DNA of 64,000 nucleotides from an uncultured Desulfosarcina sp. GTDB lineage: Bacteria; Desulfobacterota; Desulfobacteria; Desulfobacterales; Desulfosarcinaceae. The notes beneath the pieces are model-generated. The model saw only the letters and a list, made by a program, of their open reading frames with translations. It made no database searches and had not been told where the DNA came from. Numbering within the stretch: the first letter of the stretch is position 1; each line of letters opens with the position of its first letter. This document shows positions 41,173-50,357 of this stretch, piece after piece. Where the stretch lies: NCBI RefSeq assembly GCF_963668215.1, contig NZ_OY764190.1:4402001-4466000 (forward strand), in the 5' to 3' direction. A program made the translations under genes and the position numbers.

Positions 41173-43254
41173 TCAGGTCGATATCTGCGAGAAATCCGCA
41201 ATCTGACCGAAGATGGCCGAGATGGAGGCCAGCAGGGCCAGCCGGTTGCGGCGAACGGCCGGGTCGTCGGCCATGACCATGACATCGTCGAAAAAGGCAT
41301 CCACCGGTTCGCGCAGGCCGGCGATAACGCCAAGGGCGCTGTCCAGATCCCCTTGTTCCATGAGCGTTTTTACCTGGCCGGCGGCGGTCTGGCTGGCGGC
41401 ATGCAGCGCACCTTCCGAAGCATGGGCAAACCGGTCCGGGTCCACCGTTGCGCCCTGATCCAGATCCGCTTTTTTAAGGATGTTCTCCACACGCTTGAAG
41501 GCTGCGGCCAGGGGCTCGAAGCCCGCCTGTCCTTTGAGCTTCTGCAGGGCGGCCACCCGGCGCTCCACATCGGGTATCCGTTCGGCTGAAACGCTGGTCA
41601 CCGCGGCGATGAGGTCTTTGGCCAGCCCTTCGTCGGCCAGCAGGCGGGAGAGGCGATTCGTGAGAAACGTCAATATTGCGGCTGCGGTCTTCTCCGCCGG
41701 TTCGGTGCTCTTGTCTGCGAACAGGGCCACCCCCTTTTGCACCAGATCGGCCAGGGAGACGTTGATGTTGCGGCTTCTCATGATCTGCAGGATGCCGATT
41801 GCCTGGCGTCTTAAGGCATAAGGATCGGCGGCGCCGGTGGGAATCAGGCCCACGGAAAAGCATCCGCAGATGGAGTCGATCTTCTCGGCGATGGAGAGCA
41901 GGGCGCCGGTTTCCGTCTCGGGCAATTGCCCGCCGCTGTGGGTCGGCCGGTAGTGCTCTTCGATGGCGGCCGCCACGTCGGCGTTCTCCCCTGCGACGGT
42001 GGCATAGATGCGCCCCATTATGCCCTGAAGCTTGGCGAACTCGCCGACGACCTGGCTCACCAGGTCGGCCTTGCACAGATGGGCCGCACGGGTCACCTTT
42101 TCTTTTTCGGCCGGGTTGACGGCATCGGCCAGCCATGCGGCCAGCGTTTTCACCCGCATGACCTTGTCGTACATGCTGCCCAGTTTGGCCTGGAAAAGAA
42201 CACGTTTGAGATTTTCCACCCAGGTTTCCATTGGGACTTTGACGTCGGCCCGGTAAAAATACTGGGCGTCGGAAAGCCGGGCCCGCAGGACGCGCTCATG
42301 GCCGGTGGCCACTAGATCCATGTCCCGGGTGAGGGTGTTGTTGACGGCAACGAAACCGGGCATGAGTTTGCCGGCTGCATCGGTCACGGCAAAATACTTC
42401 TGGTGCTCACGCATGGCCGTGATGAGAATTTCCTGGGGCACCTCCAAAAAGACGTCATCGAATCGGCCGGCGGTGGCAAAGGGCTTTTCCACCAGGTTGG
42501 TGACGATGTCCAGAAGCTCTTCGTCGGCCAGTACCTGTCCTCCCATGGAGACGGCCGCTTTTTCCACCTCGGCGGCGGTCATCTTTCGGCGTTTGTCGAT
42601 GTCCACCACGACGTCGGCCTGTTCCATGGCGGCCTCGTAGGCGTCCGGGGAAGCGATGGCCACTTTTCCCGGATTCATGAACATATGGCCCAGGGCCTTG
42701 CGGCCGCTTTTGATGCGACCGTCCAGGGCAAAGGAGACGACCTTGGCGCCGTAAAGCGCCACGACGCTCTGGATGGGGCGGGCGAACTGGATGGAAAGGT
42801 CCGCCCAGCGCATGCTTTTCGGAAAAGGGGTGGCCAGAATCGCCTCGGGCAGGATGCCCTTGAGCAGCGTGGCGGTGGCCTTTCCGCGCAGGGTTTTGCG
42901 GGCGCTGAGATACCGGCCTTTTTCGGTCTCGACCACTTTCAGGCTCTTGAGGGCCACCCCCGCTTTTTCGGCGAATTTCTTGGCGGGCATCGTGGGATTG
43001 CCGGCCGCATCGAAGGCGATCTTCTCGGGTGGTCCCATGAGGTCTTCGGTTACGGTTTCCTGTTTGGGCGCTACCTGGTCCACGGTCACCGTCAACCGCC
43101 GGGGCGTACCGCAGGTATGGGCCTGGCCGTGGCCGATGCGGGCGGTGTCCAGGCGGTTGAGCAGATTTGCGGCCAGGGCGTCCAGCGCCGGCTGAATATA
43201 GCCTGCCGGGATCTCCTCGGCGCCGATTTCGAGCAATAAAGTCTCCATGTTCAC
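41173..43254 (-). CDS. glyS: Glycine-tRNA ligase, beta subunit
   Basis: 693 residues, usual length. It is the tRNA-binding subunit of the alpha2beta2 bacterial GlyRS. It begins METLLLEIGAEEIPAGYIQPALDALA and has FPKSMRWADLSIQFARPI, FLEVPQEILITAMREHQKYFAV, the HD-like region LCKADLVSQVVGEFAKLQGIMGRIYA, and DPYALRRQAIGIL. It lies 3 bp after glyQ. Confidence 0.97.
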   Translation of the reverse strand: MNMETLLLEIGAEEIPAGYIQPALDALAANLLNRLDTARIGHGQAHTCGTPRRLTVTVDQVAPKQETVTEDLMGPPEKIAFDAAGNPTMPAKKFAEKAGVALKSLKVVETEKGRYLSARKTLRGKATATLLKGILPEAILATPFPKSMRWADLSIQFARPIQSVVALYGAKVVSFALDGRIKSGRKALGHMFMNPGKVAIASPDAYEAAMEQADVVVDIDKRRKMTAAEVEKAAVSMGGQVLADEELLDIVTNLVEKPFATAGRFDDVFLEVPQEILITAMREHQKYFAVTDAAGKLMPGFVAVNNTLTRDMDLVATGHERVLRARLSDAQYFYRADVKVPMETWVENLKRVLFQAKLGSMYDKVMRVKTLAAWLADAVNPAEKEKVTRAAHLCKADLVSQVVGEFAKLQGIMGRIYATVAGENADVAAAIEEHYRPTHSGGQLPETETGALLSIAEKIDSICGCFSVGLIPTGAADPYALRRQAIGILQIMRSRNINVSLADLVQKGVALFADKSTEPAEKTAAAILTFLTNRLSRLLADEGLAKDLIAAVTSVSAERIPDVERRVAALQKLKGQAGFEPLAAAFKRVENILKKADLDQGATVDPDRFAHASEGALHAASQTAAGQVKTLMEQGDLDSALGVIAGLREPVDAFFDDVMVMADDPAVRRNRLALLASISAIFGQIADFSQIST

Positions 43255-43257
43255 CTC

Positions 43258-44127
43258 TTATCTATTAATCAACGGAAATCCCATGGCTTCGCGCTGCTTG
43301 ACATAAGCCGTGCCGCAGGCGCGGGCCAGGTTGCGGATCCGTCCGATGTATCCGGTTCGTTCGGTGACGCTGATGGCGCCCCGGGCATCCAGCAGGTTGA
43401 AGGTGTGGCTGCATTTAAGCGTAAACTCGTACGCCGGCAGGACCAGACCGTCGGCAATGATCCGCTGGGCCTCGGCCTCATACTTGTTGAACAGATCCAG
43501 CAGCATTTCCACGTCGGCGACCTCGAAATTGTAGGTGGACTGCTCGACTTCCTGCTGATGGTGGACCTGGCCGTAGGTGACCGTGTCGTTCCACTTCAGG
43601 TCGTAGACATTGTCCACTCCCTGAAGATACATGGCGATGCGTTCCAGCCCATAGGTCAGCTCGACGGAAATAGGAGACAGCTCCAGACTGCAGGCATGCT
43701 GAAAATAGGTGAACTGGGTACACTCCATGCCGTCCAGCCAGACCTCCCAGCCCAGGCCCGAGGCCCCCAGGGTGGGCGATTCCCAGTCGTCTTCCACAAA
43801 GCGAATGTCGTGCTCCAGTGGATCCACGCCCAGGGCCTTCATGCTCTGCAGGTAAAGCTGCTGTACATTGGTGGGCGATGGCTTGAGCAGCACCTGGTAC
43901 TGGTAGTAGTGCTGCAGGCGGTTGGGGTTGTCGCCATAGCGGCCGTCGGTGGGGCGCCTGGACGGCTGCACATAGGCCACTTTCCAGGGCTCGGGTCCCA
44001 GCGCTTTCAGAGTGGTGTGGTGGTGAAAGGTGCCGGCCCCCACTTCCAGGTCATAGGGTTGAACCACGACGCAGCCCTTGCGCGCCCAGAATCTGTCCAT
44101 TGTGAGAATCACGTCCTGAAAATTCAT
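43258..44127 (-). CDS. glyQ: Glycine-tRNA ligase, alpha subunit
   Basis: 289 residues. The class II catalytic subunit: MNFQDVILTMDRFWARKGCVVVQPYDLEVGAGTFHHHTTL, motif 2 WKVAYVQPSRRPTDGRYGDNPNR, and GLERIAMYLQGV near motif 3. GAGG lies upstream of ATG. glyS follows after 3 bp. A T-box leader was looked for upstream and not found. Confidence 0.97.
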   Translation of the reverse strand: MNFQDVILTMDRFWARKGCVVVQPYDLEVGAGTFHHHTTLKALGPEPWKVAYVQPSRRPTDGRYGDNPNRLQHYYQYQVLLKPSPTNVQQLYLQSMKALGVDPLEHDIRFVEDDWESPTLGASGLGWEVWLDGMECTQFTYFQHACSLELSPISVELTYGLERIAMYLQGVDNVYDLKWNDTVTYGQVHHQQEVEQSTYNFEVADVEMLLDLFNKYEAEAQRIIADGLVLPAYEFTLKCSHTFNLLDARGAISVTERTGYIGRIRNLARACGTAYVKQREAMGFPLINR

Positions 44128-44313
44128 GCGGGTTTCCTCAATTATGCATATCGGTGGTCAATCTATTGATAAAACTCATTGTTTCCCGGGGGTTGTGGAC
44201 CGGAGTCACGGCCCGATAACCGCCTTACGTACCATTATCGCCTGCATTTCACAAGAGCGCGATTTGCCCGTGGCAGGGTGGCTGCGTTAGAATTCGTATT
44301 GTTGCGTTGACGT

Positions 44314-44380
44314 AGCGTAGGGGCGCGGTTAACCCGCGCCCGATCCACAAAGGCGGGAATAAATCCCGCCACTACACGCT
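44314..44380. repeat. Three-stem palindromic repeat
   Basis: Two hairpins, GGGCGCGG-TTAA-CCCGCGCCC (44321-44341) and GGCGGGA-ATAAA-TCCCGCC (44352-44370), are enclosed by AGCGTAG and CTACACGCT. The whole can fold as a three-way junction. It lies between the GHMP kinase and glyQ. Confidence 0.8.
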
Positions 44381-44399
44381 ATCTCATGTCTGACGGCTT

Positions 44400-45452
44400 T
44401 CAGCGGACGCCTTCACCGTCCACCCGGCAGTCGAGGATTCCCGCCGAAGAGCGCCGGTCAAGCAGTCGTTCCCATTCCGGTTTCAGTTTGGCCAGGCTGT
44501 CGGGCTCGCCAAGGGCCCACAGGCAGCCGCCCCCGCCGGCGCCGGTGAAGCGGGCGCCGCAACCGCATTGGACAGCGGCGGTCACCAGGAGATCGCCCAG
44601 ATCATCGAGCACCTCGGGCGTCATGGTTTTGCGAATCGCCGTTTCCCGGTTCATGGCCTCGACGGCAGCGTCCATGTCCAGGCGTTGGATGGCGTCGGCA
44701 AAGGTTCGGGTCAGGTCGACAATCTCTTCCCACCTCGCTCGGTGTTTGCCGCCGATGAATTGCCTGATCCAGGTCCCGTTGACATCCGTTGACACATGGG
44801 TCACTCCCAGGTAGGCCACCAGCAGGCGGCGATTCAGGCGCTCCAGGTCCTGCCCCGTTACCAAAGGCTGGCGGGCGAACGGCAGGTGCTCCGGATCGGC
44901 CGTCCAGGTCCAGGTATTGACCCCGCCGAAAGCGGCGGCAAGCTGATCCTGCAATCCGCAGGGCACACCGGCCACCCCCTGTTCGACGGCGTGGGCCAGC
45001 AGTGCCATCCGTTCACGGGACATTTCCTCGCCGCCCATTTTCTCCCAGACCATAGACAAAGCCCTGATCAGGGCAACGGCGGCCACCGAGGAGCCTCCCA
45101 GTCCGCTCCTGGGCGGAGATGCGGACCGGATATGGATATGGGCCCCTTCGATGCCGAAGTAGTCGGCCACGGCGAACATCAGCCCCAGTGGATGGTTGTA
45201 AGGCGCCGTCCCCGGATCGAAGACTGCGTCGTCGAATCCCGCCGAGGCAATCCGGATGCGTCTGTCGCTGCTGGCCTGCACGCGGACCTCCGTACGCAGA
45301 TCCAGCGCCAGGTTCACCGTTGCCGGTTTTTGGTGCCGCAACGGATAGTGGAAGCTCCCGATGTCCAGGGTGCCGCCGAAATCGACCCGGCAGGGGGCGG
45401 AGGCGGTAATTGGTTGACTGTCAAGAATAGGGGCGAGGTTTCCGAGTTTCAT
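44400..45452 (-). CDS. GHMP-family kinase (sugar kinase)
   Basis: 350 residues. GHMP fold: ITASAPCRVDFGGTLD at the N-terminus, the ATP loop SASPPRSGLGGSSVAAVALI, and the C-terminal motif GARFTGAGGGGCLWAL. The best likeness is to the D-glycero-alpha-D-manno-heptose 7-phosphate kinase/fucokinase branch. A sugar is probably phosphorylated at C1, but the substrate is open. It follows recO by 51 bp on the same strand. Confidence 0.85.
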   Translation of the reverse strand: MKLGNLAPILDSQPITASAPCRVDFGGTLDIGSFHYPLRHQKPATVNLALDLRTEVRVQASSDRRIRIASAGFDDAVFDPGTAPYNHPLGLMFAVADYFGIEGAHIHIRSASPPRSGLGGSSVAAVALIRALSMVWEKMGGEEMSRERMALLAHAVEQGVAGVPCGLQDQLAAAFGGVNTWTWTADPEHLPFARQPLVTGQDLERLNRRLLVAYLGVTHVSTDVNGTWIRQFIGGKHRARWEEIVDLTRTFADAIQRLDMDAAVEAMNRETAIRKTMTPEVLDDLGDLLVTAAVQCGCGARFTGAGGGGCLWALGEPDSLAKLKPEWERLLDRRSSAGILDCRVDGEGVR

Positions 45453-45503
45453 GGTTGCGATTTCATTTAAAATGAATAAGATAAGGGTGTTAAGTGTTAA
45501 GTT

Positions 45504-46301
45504 TTAACATGTAAAACGGAAAACTTGCTTCTCCAATTCCTTTCTCACGGTCCGCAGCACCTTCAAACTTTTCGGCGATTTTCCGATATGAAACGGGACG
45601 AAAGATTCCAGAAATGTCAGCCCCTCGGCAATAGCCGCGGCCGTGAAACGCACCCGGGCGGCCCGTTCCAGGTCGCCCGTATCGATCCAGTTGAGCTGTT
45701 TCAAGGTACCCTTGGAAATTTTGGGCCGGTCGTTGGCCGAACCCATGCAGGTTGGACAGGCGATGCCGCCTCTGGCCGGGTCCGAAACCACAACGGCGTG
45801 CGGGATCTGGTCCAGACTTTTCTTGCAGGTGTGGCAATGGTCGAAATTGGGTCGGAATCCCGCCAGAGACAGAAACCGCATCTGAAACAGAATGCTGAGC
45901 ACCTCGACAGGCGTGCCGCCGCGATTGAGTTCGGCCAACACATGCAGGATCAACTGATACAACGCCTCCAGGGGTTCGCCTTCCGCCATCCACAGGTAGA
46001 CCAGTTCGGACCAGTAGCTGGCATAGGCCGTCTTGACGATGTCTTCGCGGATTTTGAAAAACGGTTCCTCGAGCGAGGCCTCCTGGAGAACCGACAGACC
46101 TTTGCCGCGGCCCTTGGCCAGAACGACATCAAGCCGGGAAAAGGGCTCCAGAATACCGGGAAACCGCCTGACGCTTTTCTTGGCCGATTTGGCAATGGCG
46201 CTGGTCTTGCCTCCCTGCGGGGTGAACAGGGTGACGATGAGGTCGTAATCGCCATATTCGATCCGGCGAAGCAGAATGGCCGGGGTGTTCAAGCTGGACA
46301 T
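45504..46301 (-). CDS. recO: DNA repair protein RecO
   Basis: 265 residues. It anneals ssDNA and loads RecA with RecR in gap repair. It begins MSSLNTPAILLRRIEYGDYDLIVTLFTPQGGKTSAIAKSAKKS (OB fold). A four-Cys zinc finger is present: CHTCKKSLD and GGIACPTC. MgtE lies 6 bp upstream, so the two are cotranscribed. Confidence 0.92.
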   Translation of the reverse strand: MSSLNTPAILLRRIEYGDYDLIVTLFTPQGGKTSAIAKSAKKSVRRFPGILEPFSRLDVVLAKGRGKGLSVLQEASLEEPFFKIREDIVKTAYASYWSELVYLWMAEGEPLEALYQLILHVLAELNRGGTPVEVLSILFQMRFLSLAGFRPNFDHCHTCKKSLDQIPHAVVVSDPARGGIACPTCMGSANDRPKISKGTLKQLNWIDTGDLERAARVRFTAAAIAEGLTFLESFVPFHIGKSPKSLKVLRTVRKELEKQVFRFTC

Positions 46302-46307
46302 GGTCGC

Positions 46308-47660
46308 TCAGATGCCGAGGAATCCGGTTGCGATGGAAAAGTAAAAATAGACGCTGATGATGTCGATGGAAGTGGTGACGAAGGGGCCAGTGGCCACGGC
46401 CGGGTCGATATTGAGACGGGCCAGCAGCATGGGGACGCAGGAGCCTACCAGCGCGGCCACGGACATGGAGCAGACCACGGCCAGACAGACCGCCAGCGCC
46501 AGCATCAGCGTGCTGTACTGCAACTGGGCCACCGAGCCGATCAACATGCCGTAAACCGATCCGAGGATGAATCCGATGGCCAGTTCCTTGCCGACTACCG
46601 ACCAGATATCGCGGATATGGAGCCGTCCGGTGGCCAGGCCGCGCACCACGATGGTCGAGGACTGGGTGCCGATATTGCCGCCCATGCCCATGATTACCGG
46701 AATGAAGGCCGCCAGGTAGGTGATCCTGCTCAGGCTGTCCTCGAAATGGCCGATCACGTAAAAGGCGAAAATGCCTCCCAGGCAGCTGGCAAAGAGCCAC
46801 GGCAGGCGGATGCGGGTGCTTTTGAAGATGCTCTTGGTTTCCACGAACTCTTCGCCCACACCGGCCATTTTCAGGATGTCCTCGGTGGCCTCCTCGCGAA
46901 AAATGTCGATGACGTCGTCCACAGTGACGATACCCACCAGCCGATTGCCGTCGTCGACCACCGGGACCGCCAGAATGTCGTAGCGGGCCACGAGCTTGGC
47001 CACCTCTTCCTGGTCCATGTGCGTCTGCACCGAAAGGACGTCGGTGGTCATGAACGCTTTCAAGGGCGTATGAGGCTTGACCACCACCAGTTGCCTTAAC
47101 GAGCAGACGCCAACCAGGTTGCCGTATTCATCCACCGCATAGAGGTAGAAGGGCATCTCGACGTCGGCGAATTCCTTCTGGATCTGTTCGATGGCTTCTT
47201 TGGCCGTGATCTCCTGATTCAGGGCGATGAAGTCGGGGTTCATGATGCCGCCGGCCGTGTCTTTGTCGAAACGCATGAGATCCTCGACTTCGTAGGATCC
47301 CTCTTTTTTCATGCGCTTGAGCAGGCTGCTGGCGGTTTCTTCAGGCAGCTGATTCAACAGGTCGGCGACATCGTCGTTGGGCATGGCTTCCAGGATGCCT
47401 ACCACCGTATCCGGATCCATGCCGTCGATGAGTTCGACGAACAGATCCTCGTCCAGCTCGCTGAAAAGGATGCCTTGCTGTTCTAAGTCGTCGATCATGT
47501 CGAACAGCAGCCGCTGGTCGGGCAGCGGCAGGCTGCGAAATAGGATCGAGAGGTCGGCGCCGTGGGTTTTGTTGACGATCTTGCGCAGGCGGCTGGTGGC
47601 ACCGCGGCGCAAAAGGCGCTTGACGCTGACGGTTAATATTTTCTGCCGGTCCTGTTGCAT
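46308..47660 (-). CDS. mgtE: Magnesium transporter MgtE
   Basis: 450 residues. An N-terminal superhelical MgtE-N domain (about 30-130, LVELIDGMDPDTVVGILEAMPNDDVADLLNQL), a CBS pair (about 135-260, SLRQLVVVKPHTPLKAFMT, DILAVPVVDDGNRLVGIVTVDD), then five membrane segments from about 285, with the pore signature FIPVIMGMGGNIGTQSSTIVVRGLA. It is a Mg2+-gated channel. It is in the run with recO and the RodZ-like gene. Confidence 0.95.
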   Translation of the reverse strand: MQQDRQKILTVSVKRLLRRGATSRLRKIVNKTHGADLSILFRSLPLPDQRLLFDMIDDLEQQGILFSELDEDLFVELIDGMDPDTVVGILEAMPNDDVADLLNQLPEETASSLLKRMKKEGSYEVEDLMRFDKDTAGGIMNPDFIALNQEITAKEAIEQIQKEFADVEMPFYLYAVDEYGNLVGVCSLRQLVVVKPHTPLKAFMTTDVLSVQTHMDQEEVAKLVARYDILAVPVVDDGNRLVGIVTVDDVIDIFREEATEDILKMAGVGEEFVETKSIFKSTRIRLPWLFASCLGGIFAFYVIGHFEDSLSRITYLAAFIPVIMGMGGNIGTQSSTIVVRGLATGRLHIRDIWSVVGKELAIGFILGSVYGMLIGSVAQLQYSTLMLALAVCLAVVCSMSVAALVGSCVPMLLARLNIDPAVATGPFVTTSIDIISVYFYFSIATGFLGI

Positions 47661-47778
47661 AATAATTCAGTGTGAAAGGTAAAGTTTCAACCGCACCGTT
47701 GTGGATGACTTCCTTCCCTATAAATTAGACAAAATACCTTAACTTAAAACTGAATCACTTAAAACGGTAAACTATTTT

Positions 47779-48501
47779 TTATGGGATCTTCAGGCTGACC
47801 ACCTGATCGCTGCCGCCGTAGATCATTACCGGCCGGTCGTCGAGGAAAATTTTAACTGCGGCGGCATTGCCGATCATCAGGTTGAAATTGCTGCTGCCTT
47901 CCAGTTCCAGGCGCTCTTCGGCCTTCAATTTGTATGACTTGGCGTTTTGTTCGTCAACGATGACTTTCAGCCAGGTCTGTTCCACGGCGATGACTTTCAG
48001 CTTGAGCTTTTCCCGGGTTTTCCCGATTACCGGTCCGCTGCCCATCGCCTCCGATTCGGCGCCAGGAGCCGTCTGCGAAAATGAACGCTTGCCCACCGCG
48101 CCTTCTCCCGGCGGTGCCGGATCCATTCCGATATCGGTGTATCGGAGCAAAAGCAGGATGCCGACGATGAGCGCGGCAGCCAACAGCGTGCGTTTGGCCG
48201 CGCCGACCTTTGCCCGCCGCCTGAGCTGCAGCTTGAGGGTGGTTTCCTGCTGCTTCAAGTCGGCCCGGTAAAGATTGACCGCCAGGTCGGCGTTGGCGCC
48301 CACGACGTCGGCAAACGCCCGGATAAAGCTCCTGACGTAAGCCGGCGGTGGAAGCTGCTGGTGATCGTCGGCCTCGATGGCCTTGAGGCAGTGAACCGCT
48401 ATTCTTGTTTTTGCGGCGACCTCTTCAATGGTCAATTCCCGCTTGATCCGGAAGCTTTGCAAGTAGCTCCCGAACGTTTCCAGATTGGTTTCGGATTCCA
48501 T
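47779..48501 (-). CDS. RodZ-like protein: N-terminal HTH, membrane helix, C-terminal DUF4115
   Basis: 240 residues. Residues 8-85 are a helix-turn-helix of the RodZ/HTH_25 type (FGSYLQSFRIKRELTIEEVAAKTRI, PPPAYVRSFIRAFA). A single membrane segment (about 115-133, TLLAAALIVGILLLLRY) leads to a C-terminal DUF4115-type domain (LKLKVIAVEQTWLKVIVDEQ, LEGSSNFNLMIGNAAAVKIFLDDRPV). RodZ links MreB to the membrane and sets cell shape. This one is shorter than E. coli RodZ. Confidence 0.88.
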   Translation of the reverse strand: MESETNLETFGSYLQSFRIKRELTIEEVAAKTRIAVHCLKAIEADDHQQLPPPAYVRSFIRAFADVVGANADLAVNLYRADLKQQETTLKLQLRRRAKVGAAKRTLLAAALIVGILLLLRYTDIGMDPAPPGEGAVGKRSFSQTAPGAESEAMGSGPVIGKTREKLKLKVIAVEQTWLKVIVDEQNAKSYKLKAEERLELEGSSNFNLMIGNAAAVKIFLDDRPVMIYGGSDQVVSLKIP

Positions 48502-48545
48502 TGACAGGCCTTACGATGCGGCAAACATCGCGGTTCCGGTGGTTT

Positions 48546-49547
48546 TCAATTGATAATCTTTATGTGCGATTGACTGCGAAGCGTTTCGAGCCAGGAGACG
48601 AATTTTTTGTCCACCACTTCCGCAAACAGCTTCTGCTGAATCTCCGCCTTCACGCTTTCTATGGGCTTGCCTTCGCTTCGATTGATGGCTTCCAGATAAA
48701 AAAGCTGCAACCCCGCATCCGTATCCAAAACTTCCGTGGTGTCACCCGGCTCCAACCCCTCGATGGCGGCCTGAATGCGGGGAGCGAGGGTTCCCATTTC
48801 GAATTCTCCAAGATCTCCGCCGTCACCGGCCGTGGGACTCTGGCTGAATGCTTTGGCCAACTCGGCGAAGGACTCCCCCTGCTGAATGCGGGTCCGAAGG
48901 ATTTGCATCCGTGCTTTGACCGTCTCTTTTTCCTCATCAGTGGGATTTTCCGGAACCATCATGAGGATGTTGCGCAGGTGATAACGGGTTTTGCCTCCGT
49001 AAATCTCGGGGTGGCTGTCGTAATAGCTTTGAATCTCCTCGTCGGTGATGACGATTTTGGATTTGACCTCATAATTGACCAGGCGGCTTCGCAGGACCTG
49101 CTCCCGGATCTTGTCGCGGTACTGATCCATGGTCATGTTTTCCTGCTCCAGAAAGCGGCGCAGATCCTCATCGGTAAAGGAATTGGCCTTTTTGATGGTC
49201 TCGATGGTATTGTCGATCTGGGTATCGTCCACCTGGAGGTCGTTGCGCTTGATTTCCTGATCGGTAAGCTTTTCGTCGACCAGGCGATTGAGTATCTCTT
49301 CGCGTACCTTGAAAATCATCGTGCGCTCTTTTTCCAAGTCGTACCCCTGGCTGCGGATGCGCTGGACAAAAGGCGCCATACGTTCTTTCAGTTCGGAAAG
49401 CAGGATGATGTCTTCATTGACCACAGCGACGATCCGGTCGATCACCTCGGCGGCTGCCGAGGCCGTGGCCGTGGCTGCGAATACCAGCATCAGTGTTGCG
49501 ACGATTCCGGCCAGCACAAGCCTGTATCTGATTCCCATGGTTTTCAT
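48546..49547 (-). CDS. SurA-like periplasmic peptidyl-prolyl isomerase
   Basis: 333 residues. A signal peptide (YRLVLAGIVATLMLVFAATATASAA) leads to a SurA N-terminal chaperone region (VIDRIVAVVNEDIILLSELKERM) and one parvulin PPIase domain (about 190-300: YHLRNILMMVPENP, AKAFSQSPTAGDGGDLGEFEMGTLAPRIQAAIEGLEPGDTTEVL). It should help outer-membrane proteins fold in the periplasm. SurA of E. coli has two parvulin domains; here there is one. It follows a second SurA_N-type gene by 18 bp. Confidence 0.9.
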   Translation of the reverse strand: MKTMGIRYRLVLAGIVATLMLVFAATATASAAAEVIDRIVAVVNEDIILLSELKERMAPFVQRIRSQGYDLEKERTMIFKVREEILNRLVDEKLTDQEIKRNDLQVDDTQIDNTIETIKKANSFTDEDLRRFLEQENMTMDQYRDKIREQVLRSRLVNYEVKSKIVITDEEIQSYYDSHPEIYGGKTRYHLRNILMMVPENPTDEEKETVKARMQILRTRIQQGESFAELAKAFSQSPTAGDGGDLGEFEMGTLAPRIQAAIEGLEPGDTTEVLDTDAGLQLFYLEAINRSEGKPIESVKAEIQQKLFAEVVDKKFVSWLETLRSQSHIKIIN

Positions 49548-49565
49548 CCCGTGTACCGCCCGTCA

Positions 49566-50351
49566 TCATCCGGCGGTGTTCTCTTTATCCCTTGCATAGG
49601 AGGGCTGAATCTGTTCCCACAACTCCCAGTCAATCTCCACCTGGTAGCGCTGGCGCAGTCCCTCCATCCATTGGGGGTAGGCGGCTTCCACCTTTTGACG
49701 CCGCAGCTGCTCCACGATAAACCGCTCCAGATCCATTTCCGGCGATGATTCGGTTTTGTCGGCCAGGTCTTTTCCGTGAGCCTTGTAGTAGGCTTCGATG
49801 TCCGCGGCGGTGACTTCCAGCGACTGCACCAGTTCCCGGTCCACGACCTTTTCCATGAGCAGACGCTCCCGCAGCCGTTCCTTCCACAGGGAATAGGGGA
49901 TCGCGCTTTCCAGCAGCATCTCGTCGAAAGCGTTCTCCGGGTAGTCCTGTTTTATTTTTTCAATGGCCGCATCCAGTTCGGCCTCGTCCAGCGTAATCCC
50001 CAGTTCCTCGGCCCGACGGTTGACGATCAATTCCTCAGCCATCTGGTGAAGCAGCCGCAGTCGGGCGTTGGCGATTACCCGGGGGTCAACGTACCGCTCG
50101 TCGCTGTAAGCGATCCGGGCGGCTTCGAAGGCCCGCTCGAACTGGGCCCGGGTGACGGTCTGCTTATCGGAGCGGATCAACACCGCCTCATGGGGCGAGG
50201 CGTTGTCCGTCTGGCCGCAGGCGGCCACCGTCAGGAGCAGCAAACCAAGAATAATCCAGTGCGCGCCGGCGGCACCGGACGGCTGCCATGGCGCCGGCCA
50301 GAATCGTGCACGTTTATAACTTATTGCAAACCTTGTAAATATCTTTCTCAT
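49566..50351 (-). CDS. SurA-N-domain lipoprotein (periplasmic chaperone)
   Basis: 261 residues. The lipobox LLTVAACGQ near residue 40 marks a lipoprotein. The rest is a SurA N-terminal-like helical domain (TVTRAQFERAFEAARIAY, LRLLHQMAEELIVNRRAEELGITLDEAELDAAIEKIKQDYP, WKERLRERLLMEKVVDREL). No parvulin domain is seen, so it is a chaperone without isomerase activity. It lies 6 bp after mfd and 18 bp before the SurA-like PPIase; the N-terminus before the lipobox is long for a signal, so translation may start internally. Confidence 0.82.
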   Translation of the reverse strand: MRKIFTRFAISYKRARFWPAPWQPSGAAGAHWIILGLLLLTVAACGQTDNASPHEAVLIRSDKQTVTRAQFERAFEAARIAYSDERYVDPRVIANARLRLLHQMAEELIVNRRAEELGITLDEAELDAAIEKIKQDYPENAFDEMLLESAIPYSLWKERLRERLLMEKVVDRELVQSLEVTAADIEAYYKAHGKDLADKTESSPEMDLERFIVEQLRRQKVEAAYPQWMEGLRQRYQVEIDWELWEQIQPSYARDKENTAG

Positions 50352-50357
50352 AAACGT

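Noticed and set aside
44128..44313. Possible T-box leader before glyQ
   Set aside because: No T-box consensus (AGGGTGG) and no specifier stem could be found on the minus strand.
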